Below are positions 53,359-63,813 of a DNA stretch of 64,000 bases, one piece after another. The position numbers were made by a program, and so were the translations under genes. The stretch spans positions 1 to 64,000 of the forward strand of contig ONEZ01000009.1 of NCBI GenBank assembly GCA_900316995.1. Reading direction: 5' to 3'. The notes under the pieces are model-generated. The model ran no database searches. It was given only the letters and a program-made list of their open reading frames with translations, and was not told the DNA's origin. This DNA comes from an uncultured Bacteroidales bacterium. Its GTDB lineage: Bacteria > Bacteroidota > Bacteroidia > Bacteroidales > Paludibacteraceae. Numbering within the stretch: position 1 is the stretch's first letter; every line of letters begins with the position of its first letter.

Positions 53359-55368
53359 ATGAAATGCACACACTTGCTTCTCACAAGATTTAATGTACGT
53401 GAGTCAGAGCTGTTTAAGCAGGCTCTTGATGAGACGTGGTTAGATGGCAGGGTGCGCCTTTTTGAAAAATACTGTCTTCCAAGCATACAGAAACAGACCT
53501 GCACAAGTTTTAAGTGGATAATTCTATGGGACGGCGGCACCCCGGCAAAATATCGCAATCTGGAGAGCAAGTACTCCAAGATGGTGGGATGCCAGCTGCA
53601 TTTTGAGTACCTGGCATCGTGGTATGATTATAATAATCTGAGTCCTGTGCTTTCTAAATACATTGACAATGGCAGTTCACATATCATAACCTCACGCATT
53701 GACAGCGATGACGCCATGGCATCAGACTACATCAGTTGTGTAAACAGTTCTGTCAAAGACTCCAACGTCCCCTATTTCATAGCATTTCCACACGGCGCAC
53801 AGTATTTTTCTGAAAAAAACACTTTTTTTGACGTACAATACAAACTCAATCATTTCACATCGCTTGTAGAGCCTGCCAACGGGGAGTTCTCATCTGTCTT
53901 AAAATTCAATCATACAGAGATACAGCCGTCACAAAAGGTATTATACATCAGCACTCCAGACCCAATGTGGCTTGAGGTGGTGCATGGCGGCAACATACTT
54001 AACAACTACACACCTGCATACAAGTATTCAAAATGGAACGCCGATGCGGAGGCGCTGTTTGCCATCAAAGCAGAGATTTCATCATCACGCGAGGCTTCAA
54101 TCCTGCTTAGGCGGATGCGAAGGGAATACTATCTGCGCAGATTAGGCAATTACAGGCTTGTGCTCTCAAACTACCTGTTTGGGACATCGGCAACGGCTGT
54201 AAACGCTATTATCAGCCTGCTCATTTACCCTTATGTGATAAGAATGCTGGGCATTGAGCAATATGGTGTATATGCTTTTGCTCTTGTTATTGCAAACACA
54301 ATAATACAAATTGAGAGCGTGCCCTTCAACCTGCCATTCAGCAGAGACGCCTCAGCCGCCAAGAGTTTGGAGGAACGGTCAGAAATCTTTTCAAGTGTTA
54401 TGACAGCCAAACTCCTGCTCATAGTGGCATCCACGCTCATATTTGTCCCCGTTATAATGCTGATACCAAATACAGAGCCGTATAGAGTGCCCTTATTTAT
54501 CATATACGCCTCCATACTGGGTAACCCGTTTATGCCAAACTGGTACTATCAGGCCATTCAAAAGACCAAGATAATAGCCTATATCCAAATATCGGTGCGT
54601 CTTGTATCCATACCGTTCATAATTCTGCTTGTAACAGAGCCTCAGCACCTTACAAGATATGCTATTATATACACCTCATGCACCCTGCTATGCGCTCTTG
54701 TCTCCTTCATATACCTAAAGGCCGGCGAGCGGTTAAAAATAAGGATTGTATCTGTATCAAAATCTGTTCAATCTATCAGACGATGCCTGCCCACATTTAT
54801 GGACTGTGTGTCTGAGTCACTGACCAAACAGCTTGCAGGCATTCTTACAGGTTCCATATTTGGTATGACAGAGATGACATTCTATGACCTTGCAAGTAAA
54901 ATAACTCAAATCATAGGCTACGGAACCGCAGGAGTTAACACAGCACTGATGCCACACGTAATACGCACAGGAGCGTCAGCCAAAAAAATTTTGAAAAGCG
55001 AGGGCGCTCTTTGTATATTCATTCTTCTGGTAACAATATTGATAGGGAAACCTGTGGTGGAGCTCCTTGGCGGTTCAGGCGTGGAACCCGCATACGTGCT
55101 CACCATAATACTCACCATAGCGTTAACAGCTGATTTTATGAGTGATGGAATAATAAGCCTCGTGTTAGTACCGGCACAAAGATTTAAGGAGATACCATAC
55201 AGCAGGTATGCGTCTTTAGCACTATTCGCACTCTGCATACCCGTGGCAAGCCAAATGCCTTACACATTTGTGGTGATGGCAGTGGCGGCTGCAAGTTTGC
55301 TAAGGCTTATCTTCACCGCGTGTCAAGTAACCATGCAGGGCAGGGGAAACAATACTTTTAAGGAATAA
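53359..55368 (+). CDS. glycosyltransferase fused to a polysaccharide flippase
   Basis: 669 residues. Residues 1 to about 255 resemble the putative rhamnosyltransferase family (THLLLTRFNVR, FEKYCLPSIQKQTCTSFKWIILWD, SHIITSRIDSDDAM, where RIDSDD is the DxD metal site, and MWLEVVHGGN). From about 262 the protein becomes a Wzx/MATE-type flippase: YRLVLSNYLFGTSATAVNAIISLLIYPYVIRMLGIEQYGVYAF and about twelve helices. The two usually occur as separate genes. The DNA through the junction shows no stop, so the fusion is real in this sequence. Confidence 0.85.
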   Translation: MKCTHLLLTRFNVRESELFKQALDETWLDGRVRLFEKYCLPSIQKQTCTSFKWIILWDGGTPAKYRNLESKYSKMVGCQLHFEYLASWYDYNNLSPVLSKYIDNGSSHIITSRIDSDDAMASDYISCVNSSVKDSNVPYFIAFPHGAQYFSEKNTFFDVQYKLNHFTSLVEPANGEFSSVLKFNHTEIQPSQKVLYISTPDPMWLEVVHGGNILNNYTPAYKYSKWNADAEALFAIKAEISSSREASILLRRMRREYYLRRLGNYRLVLSNYLFGTSATAVNAIISLLIYPYVIRMLGIEQYGVYAFALVIANTIIQIESVPFNLPFSRDASAAKSLEERSEIFSSVMTAKLLLIVASTLIFVPVIMLIPNTEPYRVPLFIIYASILGNPFMPNWYYQAIQKTKIIAYIQISVRLVSIPFIILLVTEPQHLTRYAIIYTSCTLLCALVSFIYLKAGERLKIRIVSVSKSVQSIRRCLPTFMDCVSESLTKQLAGILTGSIFGMTEMTFYDLASKITQIIGYGTAGVNTALMPHVIRTGASAKKILKSEGALCIFILLVTILIGKPVVELLGGSGVEPAYVLTIILTIALTADFMSDGIISLVLVPAQRFKEIPYSRYASLALFALCIPVASQMPYTFVVMAVAAASLLRLIFTACQVTMQGRGNNTFKE

Positions 55369-55373
55369 TGGTT

Positions 55374-55401
55374 TTGTATTGGCCAAAATTTCTTACCTTT
55401 G
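55374..55401 (+). promoter_or_regulatory. promoter of proS
   Basis: TTG at 55374-55376, 17 nt spacer, TACCTTTG at 55394-55401; the ATG follows 29 nt later. Confidence 0.6.
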
Positions 55402-55430
55402 CAGTTTGTTAAATATACATCAATAGCATT

Positions 55431-56903
55431 ATGGCAAAAGAACTTACACCACGCAGTGAGAACTATTCACAGTGGTACAATGATTTGGTAGTTAAAGCAG
55501 ACCTTGCAGAGAGTTCCGCTGTTAGAGGTTGTATGGTTATAAAACCATACGGATACGCAATATGGGAGAAGATTCAGCATGAGCTGGACCGCATGTTCAA
55601 GGAGACAGGCCACGTAAACGCCTACTTTCCGCTATTTATTCCTAAATCATTCCTTAGCAAGGAGGCTGACCACGTGGAAGGGTTTGCTAAGGAGTGTGCA
55701 GTGGTTACTCATTACCGTCTGAAAACCAACCCAGACGGCAGCGGTGTGGTTGTTGACCCCGATGCCAAGCTTGAGGAGGAACTCATAGTACGTCCTACCT
55801 CTGAGACCATTATCTGGAGCACATACAAAAACTGGATTCACTCATACCGTGACCTTCCAATACTCTGCAACCAGTGGGCCAACGTGGTACGCTGGGAAAT
55901 GCGCACCCGTCTGTTCCTGCGAACAGCCGAGTTCCTATGGCAGGAGGGGCACACAGCCCACGCCACACGCGAGGAGGCGGAGGAAGAGGCAAAGAAGATG
56001 CTGAATGTGTATGCTGACTTTGCAGAGAACTTTATGGCAATTCCAGTTATCAAGGGTGTGAAATCAGCAAACGAGCGTTTTGCAGGCGCACTTGAAACCT
56101 ACTGCATAGAGGCTCTCATGCAAGACGGCAAGGCATTGCAGGCAGGTACATCACACTTCCTTGGACAAAACTTCGCCAAGGCCTTTGACGTCACATTCCT
56201 TAACAAGGAGAACAAGCAGGAGCTTGTTTGGGCTACATCGTGGGGTGTTTCCACTCGCTTAATGGGTGCGCTTATAATGAGCCACTCAGATGATGACGGG
56301 CTCATTCTGCCTCCAAATCTTGCTCCGTATCAGGTGGTTATAGTTCCTATATACAAGAATGAGGAGCAGCTTGCCATCATCGATGCCAAGGTGGCTGAGA
56401 TAACATCGGCGTTAAAAGCTCAAGGTATAACATTCCGCTATGATAATTCAGATAACAAACGCCCAGGATTCAAATTTGCTGACTATGAGATGAAGGGTGT
56501 GCCTGTACGTTTAGCCATTGGAGCACGTGATATTGAGAACGGCACCATTGAAGTGTTCCGCCGTGACACCAAAGAGAAAGAGACCGTTAGTATAAGCGGC
56601 ATAGAGAACTATGTTAAGGAGCTTCTTGCAGACATTCAGAAGAACATCTTTAAGAAAGCGCTTGACTACCGCAAGTCTGTAACCCGCAATGTTGACACCT
56701 ACGATGAGTTCAAGGTGGAGATTGAGAAGGGCGGACTGCTGCTCTGCCACTGGGACGGCACTCCGGAAACAGAGGAGAAAATCAAAGAGGAGACCAAAGC
56801 AACAATACGCTGCATTCCTCTTGAAGGAGACAAGACCCCGGGCAAGTGCATGGTTACAGGCAAGCCGTCAAAACAGAGAGTAGTGTTTGCAAGAGCGTAC
56901 TAA
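55431..56903 (+). CDS. proS: prolyl-tRNA synthetase (archaeal/eukaryotic type)
   Basis: 490 residues, class II. Motif 2 [27 protein letters not shown], class-defining [11 protein letters not shown], proline/ATP region [17 protein letters not shown], then the anticodon domain ([11 protein letters not shown]...[23 protein letters not shown]) and a short zinc-binding-like C-terminal domain ending RVVFARAY. The short type without the editing insert is common in Bacteroidota. It interrupts an otherwise polysaccharide-related cluster. Confidence 0.96.
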   Translation: MAKELTPRSENYSQWYNDLVVKADLAESSAVRGCMVIKPYGYAIWEKIQHELDRMFKETGHVNAYFPLFIPKSFLSKEADHVEGFAKECAVVTHYRLKTNPDGSGVVVDPDAKLEEELIVRPTSETIIWSTYKNWIHSYRDLPILCNQWANVVRWEMRTRLFLRTAEFLWQEGHTAHATREEAEEEAKKMLNVYADFAENFMAIPVIKGVKSANERFAGALETYCIEALMQDGKALQAGTSHFLGQNFAKAFDVTFLNKENKQELVWATSWGVSTRLMGALIMSHSDDDGLILPPNLAPYQVVIVPIYKNEEQLAIIDAKVAEITSALKAQGITFRYDNSDNKRPGFKFADYEMKGVPVRLAIGARDIENGTIEVFRRDTKEKETVSISGIENYVKELLADIQKNIFKKALDYRKSVTRNVDTYDEFKVEIEKGGLLLCHWDGTPETEEKIKEETKATIRCIPLEGDKTPGKCMVTGKPSKQRVVFARAY

Positions 56904-56909
56904 AAGATT

Positions 56910-58199
56910 GTGTATTTGGGAGTAAAAGGCTTCATAAAGGATAACAGCCACGAGGTAAAGGACGTTCTCTACCTTGTGATTCTACAAGGGCTAACATACG
57001 TGGTGCCTTTGTTAGTGCTACCGTATCTTATGGAGACCTTGGGTCCAGAAAAATACGGCTACATAGGGTTCTCAGTGGCAGCCATACAATACATGATGCT
57101 TATAGTGGATTTTGGGTTTAATCAGAGTGCCACCAAGAGGATTGCATTAGCAAAAGATAACCAAGAAGAACTTAACAAGATATTCTCCGCAACAGTATAT
57201 GCAAAACTATTTCTTTTAACCATCTGTTTTGCCATTGTTGTAGCACTTTCTTTTGTTCCACAATTCAAGGTTTATAGCAGCACTCTTTACGTGATGTTTC
57301 TGACTGTAGTGGGACAGGCTTTCTTATTTGTTTTCTTGTTTCAAGGTTTAGGACAAATAAAATGGATTTCAATTATTAACGCCATTGCAAAAATTTCAAT
57401 ACTACCTTTTACATTCCTGATAGTGAAACATGAGGATGACTATCTTCTTGCGGCCTTGATACAAAGTATGGTATCTGTTGTAGCGGCAGTAATTTCACTC
57501 ATTATGGTATATAAGAAGCATTGGGTCAAGTTATTGCCTATAAACACAGCACTGATAAAGAATGAGATCAAAGAGAGTTTTCCACTATTTATCTCTACGG
57601 CTGCCACCAGCATGTACACAGCACTGTTTGCTATTATTCTGGGTTATATATCAAATCCATACGAAGTAGGTATATACACCTCATCAGACAGACTGATAAG
57701 AGCTTTATGCTACATGCTAATGGTTCCTGTTTTACAAGTATTTTACCCTTACATAAGCAGATTAGCTGTTACTAACAAGGAGGATGCCATACAGCTATTC
57801 AATAAATTACTGATATTCTCATTTGCGTCAATGTCTATTTTCTCAATATTGACATTTTTTGGCGGGCCTTACGCAATATCATTTTTGCGTGAAGACTTTA
57901 AGGATTCAGGTATTATATTACAAATAATGTCTATTCTGCCAGTTGCAATAGGAATTGGAGGTGTAGCTGGTCAGTTTGGGTTGCTTGCCATAGGTGGGCA
58001 AAAGGAGAAAATTATATTCAGAAACATTTATGTCATTGCAGCTGTAGTTGCATTAATATCTGTTACAATTTTATCAATTTATTTGGGCGCTGAAGGTGCT
58101 GCAATTGCAATTGTAATAGTGGAGAGTATGGTTTGCGTGCTCATGTGCATCTACGCCCTTAAAACAACATCACAACTACAAAAAAACGCCTTGACATGA
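56910..58199 (+). CDS. oligosaccharide flippase (Wzx-type)
   Basis: 429 residues, GTG start 6 nt after proS. About twelve membrane helices with family features: LIVLQGLTYVVPLLVLPYLMETLGPEKYGYIGF near the N-terminus and GFNQSATKRIALAKD. It moves lipid-linked sugar units across the inner membrane. It is the second flippase in the locus, besides the fused one at 53359. The stop overlaps the next start by 4 nt. Confidence 0.92.
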   Translation: MYLGVKGFIKDNSHEVKDVLYLVILQGLTYVVPLLVLPYLMETLGPEKYGYIGFSVAAIQYMMLIVDFGFNQSATKRIALAKDNQEELNKIFSATVYAKLFLLTICFAIVVALSFVPQFKVYSSTLYVMFLTVVGQAFLFVFLFQGLGQIKWISIINAIAKISILPFTFLIVKHEDDYLLAALIQSMVSVVAAVISLIMVYKKHWVKLLPINTALIKNEIKESFPLFISTAATSMYTALFAIILGYISNPYEVGIYTSSDRLIRALCYMLMVPVLQVFYPYISRLAVTNKEDAIQLFNKLLIFSFASMSIFSILTFFGGPYAISFLREDFKDSGIILQIMSILPVAIGIGGVAGQFGLLAIGGQKEKIIFRNIYVIAAVVALISVTILSIYLGAEGAAIAIVIVESMVCVLMCIYALKTTSQLQKNALT

Positions 58200-59350
58200 G
58201 TTTAATGTTTATCACAATATCCTGTCTTGTTCCTCTTGTTATATTGGAGTTACTTACCACAAGAAACAAAAGGAGCAACAAGCTTATATACAACATCGCA
58301 TTCTTTGTAGTCTTTTTTATTGTCTCAATTAAATACTATTACGGGCCAGATACAGCACTCTATTTCTTCACATATAACGACATTGAAAATACATTCTCAT
58401 TTGATACAGACCAATACATCGAACCTGGTTTCTCCTTGTTCTGTCTCCTTCTGAAAAAATTAGGGGTCTCATATTGGGGAATGACGTTTGTAGTTACAAT
58501 ACTATACTTCACTGCAATAAGAATTCTGTTTTCTTCACTCACAAAATATAGGACTCTTGCGCTTACATCACTTGTAACATTTGAATATAATCTTATGTTT
58601 TTTGAGCTGAGACAATCGTTGGCAGTAACATTCTTTATTTTTGCTTTTCTCTGTGCAAAAAAGAACAAGGATATTCCTATGATACTGGCACTTATACTCA
58701 CATCGTTTTTACACAAATCAGGAATATTCTTTTCATTTATTCTATTCATGGTAGTGTACTGCAAAAATGTAAAGATAGAACCACATTTATATCTAATTCC
58801 AATAGCGTTACTTTTTATTATACAACTCATTCCTTTAACCCAATCGCTATCAGTACTTAACCTACCAACTAATATGGTCAGATCCATAGAGCACCACCTG
58901 CTTCTAGGAAAAAATCTGCAGTTTGTACTACTAATATATCTGTTAATGTTTATCATTCTTCTCACAAACAAAAGAGAGTGTGCAGATGATAATAAGTGGA
59001 TGGGGTTGTTTATTTTTATATCTGCTTTATTCATAGCTGTATTCTACAAATACTGGTTCCTTCTTAACAGATTGCGTTCATACTTTATGCCAATGCTCAT
59101 TGTATATATTTTCAACATATTAGCAGAAGAACGGTGCTCTAAGATTTTAAGACAGATATTCATCACACTGCTATTTCTCCATACTATAAAAACATCACTA
59201 AGTCTGTACTTGGCAGAAAATAAATCTATATCAAAAGTAAACAGAGTTCAAACTATATTTATATTGAAGGATAAAACAGAAGATGAGGTCTCTAAAGAGT
59301 CAATAAAAAAAGCTAAGTTTTTCTGGGAGAACGAATATATGTCACAATGA
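58196..59350 (+). CDS. EpsG-like polysaccharide polymerase
   Basis: 384 residues, about ten membrane helices. It has the EpsG-family pattern: KYYYGPDTALYFFTYND, QYIEPGFSLFCLLLKKLG, FFELRQSLAVTFFIFAFL and FLHKSGIFF. It is probably the Wzy-type polymerase of the locus. Overlaps neighbours by 4 nt on both sides. Confidence 0.85.
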   Translation: MSLMFITISCLVPLVILELLTTRNKRSNKLIYNIAFFVVFFIVSIKYYYGPDTALYFFTYNDIENTFSFDTDQYIEPGFSLFCLLLKKLGVSYWGMTFVVTILYFTAIRILFSSLTKYRTLALTSLVTFEYNLMFFELRQSLAVTFFIFAFLCAKKNKDIPMILALILTSFLHKSGIFFSFILFMVVYCKNVKIEPHLYLIPIALLFIIQLIPLTQSLSVLNLPTNMVRSIEHHLLLGKNLQFVLLIYLLMFIILLTNKRECADDNKWMGLFIFISALFIAVFYKYWFLLNRLRSYFMPMLIVYIFNILAEERCSKILRQIFITLLFLHTIKTSLSLYLAENKSISKVNRVQTIFILKDKTEDEVSKESIKKAKFFWENEYMSQ

Positions 59351-60159
59351 TTGATATATTACTTTCTACATATAATGGAGAAAAATATCTGAAGGAGCAG
59401 ATAGATTCAATTATTCACCAGACTTATACAGACTGGACTCTCATCATACGTGATGATGGGTCAAAAGACAACACTCAAAATATAATACGCAGTTATACAG
59501 ACAGATATAGTAATATCATACAAATACAAAGTAGTGAAAACATAGGGGTGATAAAATCTTTTGAAACACTACTCAAACACTCTAATTCAGATTATTTCAT
59601 GTTTTGTGACCAGGACGATGTATGGCTAAGTAATAAATTGGAGCTCTCCATTGCCAAAATTAAAGAGATGGAATCTACAACAAGGACAGACTGCCCTATA
59701 GTGGTTCACACAGACTTGACAGTGGTTGACAGCAATCTTGACACAATACAGCCGTCTATGTTCAAAATGTTCAACCTTAAACCATCATTGATATATTCCA
59801 ATATTAATTACGCCCTGTTATACAATGCAATAACAGGATGCACCCTTATAGGGAACAGAGCGGCAAGAAACTTTGCCATACCATTCCCGTCAAACATAAG
59901 TATGCATGACTCATGGCTTGCACAATCTGCACTGCTGAATAAAGGCAGAGTGGGCACAATTTACACACCCACCATACTTTACCGTCAGCATGGCGGCAAT
60001 GTATTGGGTGCCACTGCCGATACATCAATAAATGGAAGGCTGCGCAAATATATCAACGACTATAATTTTTACAAGGTTTTTGCCGGCTCTTTTGCATTCA
60101 TTAAATATTTTTACTGGAAGTGCAGATTTTTCTTAAAACTACGCATTTGCAATGGTTGA
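59347..60159 (+). CDS. glycosyltransferase family 2 (first of three)
   Basis: 270 residues. MIDILLSTYNGEKYLKEQIDSIIHQTYTDW, RDDGSKDNT and FMFCDQDDVWL (DxD) mark a GT2/GT-A fold; ILYRQHGGNVLGA near the end matches the rhamnosyl/galactosyltransferase-like subgroup. It and the next two are related in sequence and probably arose by duplication. Overlaps the next gene by 8 nt. Confidence 0.92.
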   Translation: MIDILLSTYNGEKYLKEQIDSIIHQTYTDWTLIIRDDGSKDNTQNIIRSYTDRYSNIIQIQSSENIGVIKSFETLLKHSNSDYFMFCDQDDVWLSNKLELSIAKIKEMESTTRTDCPIVVHTDLTVVDSNLDTIQPSMFKMFNLKPSLIYSNINYALLYNAITGCTLIGNRAARNFAIPFPSNISMHDSWLAQSALLNKGRVGTIYTPTILYRQHGGNVLGATADTSINGRLRKYINDYNFYKVFAGSFAFIKYFYWKCRFFLKLRICNG

Positions 60160-60976
60160 GATTCTACTATCAACATATAATGGGGAAAGGTTCATTGAAG
60201 AACAGATTAAATCCATCATGAGCCAAAGTTATAAGGATTGGCACTTAACAATCCGTGACGATGGTTCTACCGATGCTACCGTAGCTTTACTAAATAAAAT
60301 TGCTTCCTCATACAGTGACAAAATATCAGTCATTGATGACAAAAATAACCTTGGTTGCAAAAAAAGTTTTGAAACCTTGCTAACCAACGCTGACGCTGAA
60401 TATTACATGTTCTGCGACCAGGATGACGTATGGCTGGAGGATAAGATACAACACGCAGTTGAAACTCTGGAGAAAGCAGTGGGCAAAGATTCAGACATAC
60501 CATGCGTTGTTTGTTCAGACCTGCGACTTGTTGATGGAGATCTCAATGATTTAGGCATAACTTTCTGGCAAGCTACCAAAACGAACGTACACATACTTAA
60601 CACACCGGAGAAGTTGTCAGTAAACAACTACGTGGCTGGCTGCACAATGCTGTTCAACATTGCAGCAAAAAAAGTGTCAACGCCTTTTGGCATACACTGC
60701 ACAATGCATGACGCATGGATAGCACTTAAAGCACTGGCTTCATCAGGCAGAGTTGTTATTTCTCCGTATGCAGACATTCTTTACCGTCAGCATGGCGGGA
60801 ACACAGTAGGGGCTACAAAAGTAGAGAACAGACTGCACTATTGGTACAGGAAAGCAGTCAGTTTAAAAAGTGTTTTAAAAAACAACTATTCCAACTATCA
60901 GCAAGCACACGAGATACTATCCATCTCACTTCCAAAATTTATTTATAGAAGAATTAGTTACTTGATACACAGATGA
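60152..60976 (+). CDS. glycosyltransferase family 2 (second of three)
   Basis: 274 residues, same plan: MVEILLSTYNGERFIEEQIKSIM, RDDGSTDATV, YMFCDQDDVWLEDKI, YVAGCTMLFN, ILYRQHGGNTVGA. Its stop overlaps the third gene by 4 nt. About half of its residues match the first copy. Confidence 0.92.
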   Translation: MVEILLSTYNGERFIEEQIKSIMSQSYKDWHLTIRDDGSTDATVALLNKIASSYSDKISVIDDKNNLGCKKSFETLLTNADAEYYMFCDQDDVWLEDKIQHAVETLEKAVGKDSDIPCVVCSDLRLVDGDLNDLGITFWQATKTNVHILNTPEKLSVNNYVAGCTMLFNIAAKKVSTPFGIHCTMHDAWIALKALASSGRVVISPYADILYRQHGGNTVGATKVENRLHYWYRKAVSLKSVLKNNYSNYQQAHEILSISLPKFIYRRISYLIHR

Positions 60977-61701
60977 AATCAGTTTGCATAGCCACATATA
61001 ACGGAGAAAAGTTCATCAAAGAGCAGATAGAATCCATTCTCAGCCAGCTTGACAGCAACGATGAAGTTATTGTATCAGATGCCTGTTCAACAGACAACAC
61101 GCTGGCTGTGATAAATAGTATTAAAGACGCAAGGATTAGGGTGCTCACACTGACAAAGCGTGCCAGCCACAGTAAGTATTCTGTATTTGAGAAGATGGAC
61201 AACATACGTTATAACTTTGAAAACGCTCTAAGCCATGCACATGGCGATGTTATCTTTCTTGCCGACCAAGATGACGTATGGAAACAAAACAAAGTGTCAC
61301 GATGCGTAGAACTTCTTAAAGATTATGTATGTATAGTACATGATTGCGAGGTGTTTGATGGCAAAACCGTTACAGTACCATCGTTCCTTGATTATATGAA
61401 ACCATTACAAGGTATTGTGGGCACATTGGTAAAATCACCGTTTATGGGATGCTGTATGGCATTCAGACGTAGTGTGCTTGACTCTGCGATGCCTATGCCT
61501 GACATACATGTAGAGCACGACACATACATCGGGCTATGCGCTTATAAGATAGGTTCCGTGGGAATAATAAAAGAACAACTGATACAATACCGTAGGCACG
61601 GAGGCAATGCCTCTCCTTGCGCAGACAATAACCCCAATTCATTATGGGTGAAATTTTTAAGAAGATATTACATGTTACGTTCAATATTACACAAAAGATG
61701 A
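60973..61701 (+). CDS. glycosyltransferase family 2 (third of three)
   Basis: 242 residues: MKSVCIATYNGEKFIKEQIESIL, VSDACSTDNTLAVI, IFLADQDDVWKQNKV, FMGCCMAFRRS, IQYRRHGGNASP. The most diverged of the three. Its stop overlaps the GT4 start (ATGA). Confidence 0.92.
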   Translation: MKSVCIATYNGEKFIKEQIESILSQLDSNDEVIVSDACSTDNTLAVINSIKDARIRVLTLTKRASHSKYSVFEKMDNIRYNFENALSHAHGDVIFLADQDDVWKQNKVSRCVELLKDYVCIVHDCEVFDGKTVTVPSFLDYMKPLQGIVGTLVKSPFMGCCMAFRRSVLDSAMPMPDIHVEHDTYIGLCAYKIGSVGIIKEQLIQYRRHGGNASPCADNNPNSLWVKFLRRYYMLRSILHKR

Positions 61702-62735
61702 GAATATTTCAAGTCATTACATTATCAGAATTAGGAGGAGCCCAGTCTGTAGTGACAAGCCTTGCTAATGAAATAGCAAAAACAGATGAAGTTTTTGTAA
61801 TTGCAGGTGGCAACGGCGCCATGTGGGACGCACTCTCCCCAAGCATAAGAAAGATAAGCATTCCACAACTAAAACGAAGCATCTCCCTGCTTGATATTAT
61901 TGTGTGGATAAAACTTGTTTACTATTACATCAAATACAAGCCTGACATTATAAACCTGCATTCATCCAAGATAGGGCTGCTCGGGCGTCTTGCATTTCCC
62001 AGAAAAAAAACATTCTACACAGTTCACGGATTTGACTCAATCAGAGTTGCATACAGAAAGTTTCTTCCTCTTGAAAAGATGCTTTCAAAAAGAGCGCACA
62101 TAATTGCAGTAAGTGACTATGATGCCAACAACATTCACTTAGAGGGCATTAAAGGTGATGTGGAATGTATCTACAATGGCATAGCAGATATGACAGAATC
62201 TTCAAAGAAGACACACACTAAAGAACTCCTATGTGATGCAGGTTTCAAGGTATTATGCGTGGCACGCCTTGCCGCACCAAAAAGATTTGATATCTTTGTG
62301 GAGACAGCAAAGCTGCTTCCTGACATTAAATTTTTCTGGGTGGGCAATCAGAATGATATTGAAAATCTGCCTGAAAATGTTTTCTGTTTAGGTCAAGTGC
62401 CCAATGCCGCTTATTTGAACACACAAGCTGATGTATTTATGCTTTCATCAAATTTTGAAGGGATGCCCATCTCAATTATAGAGGCACTTTGCTGCGGCAA
62501 ACCAGTGGTAGCATCGGCTGTAGGTTCCATTCCAGATATATTAAAACATAATAATGGATATGCTGTTGAAAATAATCCGCAGGCTTTTGCTGATAAGATT
62601 AAACTATTATACACAAACAAGAATCTATACGATAAGATGTCATTATCAGCAAGAGAGTCTTATGAAAAATATTTTACGCTCGACATTATGAAGAGCCATT
62701 ACGTTTCTGTTTATAAAAAGTACGCAAAAAAATGA
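61698..62735 (+). CDS. glycosyltransferase family 4 (GT-B)
   Basis: 345 residues from ATG 61698, chosen because it gives the ATGA overlap with the previous stop and MRIFQVITLSELGGAQSVV is a typical N-terminus. GT4 features: LHSSKIGLLGRLAF, FYTVHGFDS, HIIAVSDYDANNI, CVARLAAPKRFDIFVETAKLL and the nucleotide-sugar site FEGMPISIIEALCCGKPVVAS. Retaining sugar transfer on the cytoplasmic face. Confidence 0.92.
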   Translation: MRIFQVITLSELGGAQSVVTSLANEIAKTDEVFVIAGGNGAMWDALSPSIRKISIPQLKRSISLLDIIVWIKLVYYYIKYKPDIINLHSSKIGLLGRLAFPRKKTFYTVHGFDSIRVAYRKFLPLEKMLSKRAHIIAVSDYDANNIHLEGIKGDVECIYNGIADMTESSKKTHTKELLCDAGFKVLCVARLAAPKRFDIFVETAKLLPDIKFFWVGNQNDIENLPENVFCLGQVPNAAYLNTQADVFMLSSNFEGMPISIIEALCCGKPVVASAVGSIPDILKHNNGYAVENNPQAFADKIKLLYTNKNLYDKMSLSARESYEKYFTLDIMKSHYVSVYKKYAKK

Positions 62736-63721
62736 AAATCGCAGTAATAGGTGGTTCTGGATTTGTGGGAACCAGACTTATTGAGAAAATTAAAAATCTG
62801 TACAATGTAACAAACATTGACAAGCAGCAAAGTTCATTCTTCAATGATATAACACACATAGCTGATGTGCGTGATGTTGAGGCTATGAAAAGGGAACTAA
62901 CGGGATTTGACCTTGTTGTTCTCCTTGCAGCTGAGCATAGGGATGACGTTACTCCTGTATCACTCTACTACGATGTGAATGTTGATGGCATGAAAAACGT
63001 TCTTGCTGCCATGGATTACAATGGCATAAAACGCATTGTATTTACAAGTTCCGTGGCCATTTACGGTCTTAACAAGAACAACCCTAATGAGGAGCATCCG
63101 GCAGACCCATTCAACCACTATGGTAAGACTAAGTGGGAGGCTGAAAAACTGCTTCAAGCATGGGCAAAGAAGAACCCTGACGTAAACGTGAACATATTGC
63201 GCCCAACCGTCATATTTGGAGAACGTAACCGTGGAAACGTATATAACCTGCTTAAACAAATTTCAAGCGGAAGATTCCTGATGGTTGGTAAGGGAGAGAA
63301 TGTAAAATCAATGTGCTATGTGGGTAACATCGTGGAGTTTATAAAGTTCCTAATTGAAAACAAGAAAGACGGCTACAATGTTTTCAACTATATTGACAAG
63401 CCTGATATGAACATGAATCAGCTTGTTGAACTTGTGGGAGAGACCCTTGAAAAGCACATACCTAAAACTCACTTTCCATACTGGCTTGGCATGGTTGGCG
63501 GCTACTGTTTTGATTTTCTTGCATTTATCCTCCGCAAGAAGTTAACAGTGAGCAGTGTGCGTGTCAAAAAGTTCTGCGCTGTAACACAGTTTGACAGTAG
63601 CAAAGCAATGAACAGCGGTTTTGTTCCGCCATATACAATACAAGAGGGGCTTGCGCGCACCATAAAGTATGAGTTTACAGATAACTGTAACCGTGATGAG
63701 GTGATTTTTGAGAGCGAATAA
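62732..63721 (+). CDS. NAD-dependent epimerase/dehydratase
   Basis: 329 residues of the extended SDR family: Rossmann motif VIGGSGFVGTRLIEKI, FTSSVAIYGL (Ser), HYGKTKWEAEKLL (catalytic YxxxK) and NILRPTVIFGE. It probably shapes a sugar-nucleotide or lipid-linked sugar for the polysaccharide. Overlaps the GT4 gene by 4 nt. Confidence 0.9.
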   Translation: MKIAVIGGSGFVGTRLIEKIKNLYNVTNIDKQQSSFFNDITHIADVRDVEAMKRELTGFDLVVLLAAEHRDDVTPVSLYYDVNVDGMKNVLAAMDYNGIKRIVFTSSVAIYGLNKNNPNEEHPADPFNHYGKTKWEAEKLLQAWAKKNPDVNVNILRPTVIFGERNRGNVYNLLKQISSGRFLMVGKGENVKSMCYVGNIVEFIKFLIENKKDGYNVFNYIDKPDMNMNQLVELVGETLEKHIPKTHFPYWLGMVGGYCFDFLAFILRKKLTVSSVRVKKFCAVTQFDSSKAMNSGFVPPYTIQEGLARTIKYEFTDNCNRDEVIFESE

Positions 63722-63813
63722 AGACACCTGAAGAACGTACAGCGATGGGGCTTGCAGCGCGCAAAAAAATAGAAACTGAATTCGATGAAAAACTAATATT
63801 TAAGCAATCGTGA
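63712..63813 (+). pseudogene. C-terminal remnant of a glycosyltransferase
   Basis: An open frame without start codon reads KTPEERTAMGLAARKKIETE then FDEKLIFKQS-stop. This matches the usual end of GT4 proteins (MGxxARxxIExEFDExxI). The rest of the gene is missing; its place is now taken by the end of the epimerase gene. Confidence 0.65.
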
